From the NCBI GenBank assembly GCA_030425425.1, contig JAUIAO010000029.1, positions 1 through 64,000 of the forward strand: a stretch of 64,000 nucleotides of DNA, in the 5' to 3' direction. A program made the translations under genes and the position numbers. The number at the start of each line of letters is the position of its first letter. Position 1 is the first letter of the stretch. The notes beneath the pieces are model-generated. The model made no database searches. It was not told where the DNA came from and was given only the letters and a program-made list of their open reading frames with translations. Positions 58,459 to 64,000 of the stretch are shown one piece after another. The DNA is from Bacteroidia bacterium. GTDB taxonomy: Bacteria; Bacteroidota; Bacteroidia; Cytophagales; Cyclobacteriaceae.

Positions 58459-61422
58459 TTAATTCTGAAACTGTCGATAGTATTTATCAAAGAGTTCTTC
58501 ATATTCTGCTGCTTTATCATTCATTCTATTAGCCCTGTAAGCCTGAATGATTGAATTCAACATCATGATTCGCTGCTGTATTTCTGATCGGTTGTTGATG
58601 TCCTTCATTAGATAATAATCCAGCATTTGAGAAGCATCTGTCGCCGATACCTCTGCAATCTGATCTGCTAGTTCATTTTCTCCTACTTCAAGAAGAAGTC
58701 CGATTTGCTGCACGTTGAAATAGTCGTACGGTACAGACTCGTTTGGAATCAATTCCAGACTTCTTACCAGTACTTCCTTCGCTCTGTCATAATCTCCTTC
58801 TTCTATTAAAGAAATTGCCAGAACGTTGAACGCAGAACGGTGGTTGAGACAGAAGTTCCTGTAATCTTCTGAGTAATACACATTTGGATTATCCAATTCT
58901 CTCCACTGATATTTATTCATCATATTGTCATACATCACATCGGTATCCACCTGATAATCTTGAGGATTAGGGTTTTTAACAGGTAAAAGTCTGTAAGCAA
59001 TCCCTTCCTGAACCACATAAGGCTTAATGTTGATGTTGAGAGAGTTCATCGACGTAGTATTGAAATAAATTGGTCGCTCCCAGTTACTATTTACGATCAA
59101 ATCGATCACCGCCAAATCATTTTTCTCCAAGCCTCTTCCCTGAATACCCCAGGACATTCTGTCTACTAGCCTGTCTTGAAGCGACTCTGGAATGATACCC
59201 ATTGATAGTAATTTTGCAGTGTCTATGTTCAGGAACATAGATTTGGATGGTACGGAATTGTAGAAGCTTCCGGTGCTCAGTGGAATTCTCAAACCTTTAT
59301 GTTCTTGCTTGATCAAATCCAGAAAACGCGAAGCACTAATGGCACCTTTGATACTCTTATTTTCTACCACCGGTAGATAGTCATTCAATCCTCCTTGTTG
59401 GTAGTTTTTGAGTGAAAGGCTAAATGGCAGTGGCTCAGACTCATAAGCATCACGCATCATCTGGCTGATGTACCAGTCTGTATTGAAGTAACTCAACACA
59501 ACTACACGCACGTCTGTACGATGACCTTCTACCTCCTGTGCATACCAAAGTGGGAAAGTATCATTATCTCCTCCTGTGAATAAAATGGCATTCGGTGCAC
59601 AGCTGTCCAGATAGTTTTTCGCAGCATCTACTGAGAAATATCTGTCAGACCTGTCATGATCATCCCAGTTTTGAGCAGCCATAAGCGTTGGGATACCGAG
59701 TCCAAGTACGGTTGAAATAACTGCCAGAAGCTTTTTGTTTTTGACGATAGCACCGAGTAGATCGTATATCGCTAAAACGCCGAATCCAATCCAAATTGCA
59801 AAAACATAGTAGGACCCTGAGTAAATGTAGTCACGTTCTCTTGGCTCCACCGGTGGCGAGTTGAGATATAGTACCAACGCTGCACCTGTCAGGAAGAACA
59901 GGAGTAGGGTCACTGCAAAGTACTTTTTGTCTTTTTTATATTGAATAAATACGCCAAGAAGTCCAAGTAATAATGGTAAGGAATAGTAGATATTTCGTCC
60001 TTTGTTGTCCTTGATCAGATCTGGTAGATCTGTCTGGAAAGCTCCATTGATGCCTACCCATCCGGCATCTTGTATGTCCGATGCCCGTCCGGAGAAATTC
60101 CACATGAAGTATCGGGTGTACATGGTTCCCAATTGATGGGTGATCATGAAGTAGATGTTGTCTACAAAACTTGGTTTTTCACCTTCTCTCAGACCAGTGA
60201 TCTGCATGTATCTTCTTTTGTGAGTTGGCTGGCTGCTGTACATCCTTGGTAGGATAGTGGTATGCGCAGGATCATAGATGTATTCGAGCTTGTGGTCTTT
60301 GATCTCGTATCCATCTTCACCTCGCATGTAGATGGCGTCTCCCTGTTTTTGATCTGTGACCTGCGCTGTATAATACTGGCCATGGAAAAGAGGACGGCTG
60401 CCATACTGCTCACGCTTCAGGTAACTTACGAATGATAGTACATCTTCAGGGTTATTTTCGTCGATCGGAGGATTGTAATTGCTTCTGATTAAGACCAGAG
60501 TGTAAGAAGAGTATCCGATGATGATGAAAGTAAAGCTCAACAATATAGTGTTGAGGGTAAGTTTTTCCTTTTTTATGGAATAATAAATTCCATAGATCAA
60601 TGAACCGAGGAATGCAACACCAAAGAAAATCACTCCAGAACCGAACGGTAATCCGAGTCCATTTACAAACCAGATTTCAAGTGTACCGGCAATTGACGGA
60701 AGTCCTGGGATTACACCTAGCATAATGGCCAAAATACCCGCTCCGGCTGCAGCCAAAGTGATGAATATTCCTCTTTTCGTAATTTTTTCGTGGTATTTGA
60801 AGTAGATAATTAGGCCTAGAGCTGGTAAGGTCACGAGATTCAGCAAGTGAACTCCGATAGACAAGCCCATCATATATGCTATCAAGATCAACCATTTATT
60901 GGTCTGAGCTTCATCATTGATGTTTTCCCATTTCAGAATGGCCCAAAAAACAAATGCAGTGAAGAAAGCCGACATACCGTAAACTTCTGCTTCTACAGCA
61001 CTGAACCAGAAAGAGTCTGAGAAAGTACAAGAAAGTGCTCCCACCACACCAGCTCCCATGATCAGCCATGTTTGCTCGGTGGTTTCCTCTCCCGCCTTGA
61101 TTTTCAATACACGCTTTACAAGGTGTGTTATCGACCAGAAAAGGAATAAAATCGAAAAGGCACTACTCAGTACGCTTAGCATATTCACCCAAAAAGCGAC
61201 TTGTGATAAATCTCCGAATGCAAGAAGCGCAAAAATTCTACCCACTAAAAGGAAAAACGGCGCTCCTGGAGGATGCGGCACCTCTAGTTTATAAGAACAG
61301 GCTATGAACTCACCACAGTCCCAAAAACTGGCTGTTGGTTCGACCGTGAGTGTATAAACAATAAGTGCTATGGCGAATGTAATCCAGCCAAAAATGATAT
61401 TAGTCTTTTGGTATCCCATCAT
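58459..61422 (-). CDS. DUF2723/GT117-family membrane protein
   Basis: A 987-residue membrane protein. The N-terminal DUF2723 region (about 1-300) includes TVEPTASFWDCGEFIACSYK, KLEVPHPPGAPFFLLVGRIF and WFSAVEAEVYGMSAFFTAFV, the signatures of glycosyltransferase family 117, a probable protein O-glycosyltransferase type. Further helices run to about 600, followed by a large soluble C-terminal region with ILFTGGDNDTFPLWYAQEVE and TPR-like ends (RAKEVLVRSLELIPNESVPY). It is typical of Bacteroidota, where O-glycosylation of secreted proteins is common. Confidence 0.88.
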   Translation of the reverse strand: MMGYQKTNIIFGWITFAIALIVYTLTVEPTASFWDCGEFIACSYKLEVPHPPGAPFFLLVGRIFALLAFGDLSQVAFWVNMLSVLSSAFSILFLFWSITHLVKRVLKIKAGEETTEQTWLIMGAGVVGALSCTFSDSFWFSAVEAEVYGMSAFFTAFVFWAILKWENINDEAQTNKWLILIAYMMGLSIGVHLLNLVTLPALGLIIYFKYHEKITKRGIFITLAAAGAGILAIMLGVIPGLPSIAGTLEIWFVNGLGLPFGSGVIFFGVAFLGSLIYGIYYSIKKEKLTLNTILLSFTFIIIGYSSYTLVLIRSNYNPPIDENNPEDVLSFVSYLKREQYGSRPLFHGQYYTAQVTDQKQGDAIYMRGEDGYEIKDHKLEYIYDPAHTTILPRMYSSQPTHKRRYMQITGLREGEKPSFVDNIYFMITHQLGTMYTRYFMWNFSGRASDIQDAGWVGINGAFQTDLPDLIKDNKGRNIYYSLPLLLGLLGVFIQYKKDKKYFAVTLLLFFLTGAALVLYLNSPPVEPRERDYIYSGSYYVFAIWIGFGVLAIYDLLGAIVKNKKLLAVISTVLGLGIPTLMAAQNWDDHDRSDRYFSVDAAKNYLDSCAPNAILFTGGDNDTFPLWYAQEVEGHRTDVRVVVLSYFNTDWYISQMMRDAYESEPLPFSLSLKNYQQGGLNDYLPVVENKSIKGAISASRFLDLIKQEHKGLRIPLSTGSFYNSVPSKSMFLNIDTAKLLSMGIIPESLQDRLVDRMSWGIQGRGLEKNDLAVIDLIVNSNWERPIYFNTTSMNSLNINIKPYVVQEGIAYRLLPVKNPNPQDYQVDTDVMYDNMMNKYQWRELDNPNVYYSEDYRNFCLNHRSAFNVLAISLIEEGDYDRAKEVLVRSLELIPNESVPYDYFNVQQIGLLLEVGENELADQIAEVSATDASQMLDYYLMKDINNRSEIQQRIMMLNSIIQAYRANRMNDKAAEYEELFDKYYRQFQN

Positions 61423-61563
61423 GATGATATTGAGTCAACAGGCGAAAATAGCAATTATGGCTAATAATCCTGTAGATAGATTTTTTATTGTCAATTCGAA
61501 AGCAATCTTAGAGTAAGATTTGTAGAAATCAATCCTGGTCTAATGCAAAAAATGTTAAATGGC

Positions 61564-62211
61564 TTATCTATATGCCAGCAAATAATAGATGAGCCAAAGA
61601 AAAAAGAATAGTCCATAAGAGCTAAGCACGATAAATACGGAGATTTTCCATTTCTTATTACTCAGCCAAAAAATACCAGTCATAAGAAAAAACCAGTAGA
61701 CGGCTTCAAATACATTGATAGCCTTGAGTGGGTATATCCAGCGCGTGTTGAGACTTTCGTAATCAAATAAATTGATCAGGCTCAGAGGGTAAAATGCTAC
61801 TACGTCGTGGTAATTTGGATCTCCGGCTGAAACCAAAAACCAAAGTACTTTTCCCAGCTCCGGGATAATAAACACCAGTTCCATGATCATGACCATTTTC
61901 CATAGCTCACTGAAGGTAAGTTTATAACCAAACATAAAGCTTCCCACCCAAATGATAAAAGCTGTTAATGTAAACTTCCAGGCCAGATAAATCGGTACTA
62001 CGAGGTATTCCAGGCCAAAAAATAACTCCATGATCCACATCTCGCCACGCTCTTGTAACACTTCGAAAGCCGCTATTTCATCATAAACAAAGAGCCGTTT
62101 CAGGAAAAATGAGGTGAAATATAACAAGCACACAATCAGAAAAAATAGTTTGCTATCTACAGAGAACCACTGATCTAGAAAGCTTTGTCTGTATTTTTGT
62201 ATCAATTGCAT
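61564..62211 (-). CDS. Membrane protein, five-helix, unknown
   Basis: A 215-residue protein with about five membrane segments (for example KLFFLIVCLLYFTSFFLKRL and AFIIWVGSFMFGYKL). The topology (helices, periplasmic loop, helices) resembles Yip1-like or DUF-type Bacteroidota membrane proteins, but no motif is decisive. Its start faces a 193-base gap before a divergent TPR gene. Confidence 0.6.
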   Translation of the reverse strand: MQLIQKYRQSFLDQWFSVDSKLFFLIVCLLYFTSFFLKRLFVYDEIAAFEVLQERGEMWIMELFFGLEYLVVPIYLAWKFTLTAFIIWVGSFMFGYKLTFSELWKMVMIMELVFIIPELGKVLWFLVSAGDPNYHDVVAFYPLSLINLFDYESLNTRWIYPLKAINVFEAVYWFFLMTGIFWLSNKKWKISVFIVLSSYGLFFFLWLIYYLLAYR

Positions 62212-62404
62212 AGGTGTAAAAATGAATCAGAAAATGATTTATTCAAAGTTTCGGTCAATCACCAAAGAGTGAACGCATCCTCATAGACAGAGTTGCTGAA
62301 GTTCCGGACTTGTCGAACAATTCTGCGATTTCATCGTCTCACTTTATGATTGAAACATTTTTGGAACAAAACTTGTCGGTCAGCCTTTATCAAAAGGTAA
62401 GATT

Positions 62405-63571
62405 ATGAAGCGTTTACTTTTTATAGGAGTTTTGATGATTGGCTTTTCTGCGAATGCACAGATGACTCAGGTGCCGATTGATAGCAGCTACAGTTTGCTG
62501 AACAATCCCTACATTCAGCTAGAGGCAACTCAGGCAATCAATGATATGTATAATTTCCGTTTTGAGCGCTCCATGTCTCACTTTCGATATATCCGAAATC
62601 AGTATGGATGGCATCCACTTCCATATTTTCTGATGGGATTGAATTATTGGTGGCGGATCATGCCCAACTTCAATGAAGAAAAATATGATGAGGAGTTTTT
62701 TGCCTACATGGACACAAGTCTGATGCTATCTGAAAGACTATATCAGGACCTGAATACTGTAGAAGGTGCGTTTTTCCTTTCGGTGACTTACGCCTTTCAG
62801 GGTAGATTACTTTCTGAGCGACATGAGTGGACCAAGGCCGCATTGGCTAGTAAAAATGCTTTGAAATATCTGGAAGAAAGCCGTGGAAATGGAGATTTGA
62901 GTCCGGAACTACTGATTGGAGATGCGCTATTCAACTTTTTTGCTGAATGGGTTCCCGAGAATTATCCGTTTTTAAAGCCTGTGGTAGCTCTGTTTCCGGA
63001 TGGTGACAAAGAACTTGGGATTCAGCAACTGAAGGTGGTAGCCAGAAACGCATTTTATACCAGGACTGAAGCCCAGTATTATCTGATGTGGATTTCTTAT
63101 TACGAAGAAAAAGACATGGCTACTGCCATGCAAGTAGCAGAATATTTACACCAGACATTTCCTAGAAACGCCTATTTTCATCGTTTTTACACACGGTTGC
63201 TATATCAAACAGGGAATTATGATTTAGCCACTAAAGAATCACGATCTATTCTGAATCGGCTGGACAGTGCATACGAAGGGTATGAGTATAATTCAGGTAG
63301 GTATGCGGCCTTTTTTCTTGGTCATATCAGCGAAATCAAGCATCAATATGAAGACGCCAAAAAGTATTTTAAGTTAGCTATGGAGTTTGGGGAAGCAATT
63401 GATGCTACGGACAAAGGTTATTACATATTTTCGGTGTTACATCTTGGAAGGATTGCTCAAAAAGAAGGAGAAGTGGATATTGCCAGGACGTACTTTAGGG
63501 ATGTGAAAAAACTCACTAAACGAAAGCATTCGGCCAATATAGAGGCACGAGAAAGACTGCAAGAGTTATAA
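62405..63571 (+). CDS. Secreted TPR-repeat protein
   Basis: A 388-residue protein with a signal peptide (MKRLLFIGVLMIGFSANAQ) and tetratricopeptide-like helix pairs along most of its length (about 45-385; for example DLATKESRSILNRLDSAYEG and QYEDAKKYFKLAMEFGEAID). Probably periplasmic, scaffolding protein interactions. It precedes a nucleotide-sugar dehydratase gene by 4 bases, so the two may be co-transcribed. Confidence 0.75.
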   Translation: MKRLLFIGVLMIGFSANAQMTQVPIDSSYSLLNNPYIQLEATQAINDMYNFRFERSMSHFRYIRNQYGWHPLPYFLMGLNYWWRIMPNFNEEKYDEEFFAYMDTSLMLSERLYQDLNTVEGAFFLSVTYAFQGRLLSERHEWTKAALASKNALKYLEESRGNGDLSPELLIGDALFNFFAEWVPENYPFLKPVVALFPDGDKELGIQQLKVVARNAFYTRTEAQYYLMWISYYEEKDMATAMQVAEYLHQTFPRNAYFHRFYTRLLYQTGNYDLATKESRSILNRLDSAYEGYEYNSGRYAAFFLGHISEIKHQYEDAKKYFKLAMEFGEAIDATDKGYYIFSVLHLGRIAQKEGEVDIARTYFRDVKKLTKRKHSANIEARERLQEL

Positions 63572-63575
63572 ATGT

Positions 63576-64000
63576 ATGAATCATAAAATGAATGTTTTAA
63601 TCACTGGAGGAGCCGGTTATTTGGGAGGCTATTACGTGAAGAATTTACTTCAAACGGATCAAGTGGATCGGTTGGTAGTCTATTCCAGAGATGAATTGAA
63701 GCATTTTGATTTAAAACTTGAGTTGGGTGATCTGGCGCGAAGGGTGGAATTTGTAATTGGTGATGTACGCGATCTTGGTAGACTAAATGAAGTGATGAAT
63801 GGAATAGATTTGGTGATTCATTCTGCGGCACTCAAGCAAGTAGATGTCTGTGAGGAAAATCCTTCCGAGTGTCTGAAAACAAATGTTGATGGAACGAGAA
63901 ATGTGTTGGAATCAGCCAAAACCAGTGGGGTTAGTCAATTCATTTTTATTTCTACCGATAAGGCGGTGGAGCCGGTTAGTGTTTATGGTAATTCAAAGCA
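63576..64000 (+). CDS. Nucleotide-sugar 4,6-dehydratase (CapD/PseB-like), 5' part
   Basis: The reading frame starts at ATG 63576 (or the second Met at 63588) and runs off the window. Visible are the NAD-binding motif VLITGGAGYLGGYYVKN, VEFVIGDVRDLGRLNEVMNG, LVIHSAALKQVDVCEENPSE and FIFISTDKAVEPVSVYGNSK. These match the UDP-N-acetylglucosamine 4,6-dehydratase / polysaccharide biosynthesis family. In that family the Lys of STDKA-type loops replaces the usual Tyr-x3-Lys neighbourhood. It likely serves surface-glycan synthesis. About 142 residues are visible. Confidence 0.85.
   Translation, partial: MNHKMNVLITGGAGYLGGYYVKNLLQTDQVDRLVVYSRDELKHFDLKLELGDLARRVEFVIGDVRDLGRLNEVMNGIDLVIHSAALKQVDVCEENPSECLKTNVDGTRNVLESAKTSGVSQFIFISTDKAVEPVSVYGNSK

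Overview
The window reads as a Bacteroidota chromosome, probably Cytophagales-like (the order is a weak guess). Support comes from secreted proteins with type IX secretion (T9SS) C-terminal sorting domains, a TonB-dependent receptor with a carboxypeptidase-regulatory-like N-terminus, DUF2851 and DUF2723/GT117 proteins, and a textbook Bacteroidota promoter (TTG, 19 bases, TACTTTTG) in front of tRNA-Leu.

Bases 1 to about 16.7 kb are the right-hand part of an integrated mobile element, visibly more A/T-rich than the rest. Its right edge is a tRNA-Leu(CAA) gene whose 3' end faces the element. A large serine recombinase reads into that tRNA antisense. Next to the recombinase are an XRE-type regulator, several small genes, and a divergent, tightly overlapping operon (13466 down to 9604) with a winged-helix-like protein and a glycosyltransferase.

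Further left is the most interesting part, an integron-like cassette array (3167-9608). It carries a Sul3-like dihydropteroate synthase, a CatB-type chloramphenicol acetyltransferase, a CDF metal exporter with a membrane methyltransferase, and an AraC/SDR/SnoaL module. The units are separated by imperfect palindromes of 59-203 bp that start with AACA and end with CCGTT. For three consecutive units, the 10 bases at the start of the unit (GTT plus 7 unit-specific bases) are the exact reverse complement of the 10 bases that open the following palindrome. That is the geometry of integron cassettes and attC sites, but the boxes do not fit the usual RYYYAAC/GTTRRRY consensus and no integron integrase lies in the window. 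A metal-related TonB receptor cluster lies left of the array.

From 17.2 kb on the DNA is ordinary chromosome. It holds lipid genes (gpsA, acyltransferase), polyprenyl synthase, an FKBP isomerase, dinB, three tandem Uma2 genes, two lamin-tail T9SS proteins, and an error-prone DnaE-like polymerase whose upstream sequence shares a 10-mer with dinB. Then come a BlaI-type repressor with an M56-M23 fusion protease, a pair of small paralogues (one interrupted by an in-frame stop), a TPR histidine kinase, a carbonic anhydrase, an ECF sigma/anti-sigma pair, a GH113-like hydrolase, a two-component system, and a small low-GC cluster of immunity-like orphans. The right end has nucleoside and tRNA-modification genes, membrane glycosyltransferase-like proteins, pyrF, a GT117 protein, and the start of a nucleotide-sugar dehydratase cut by the window edge.
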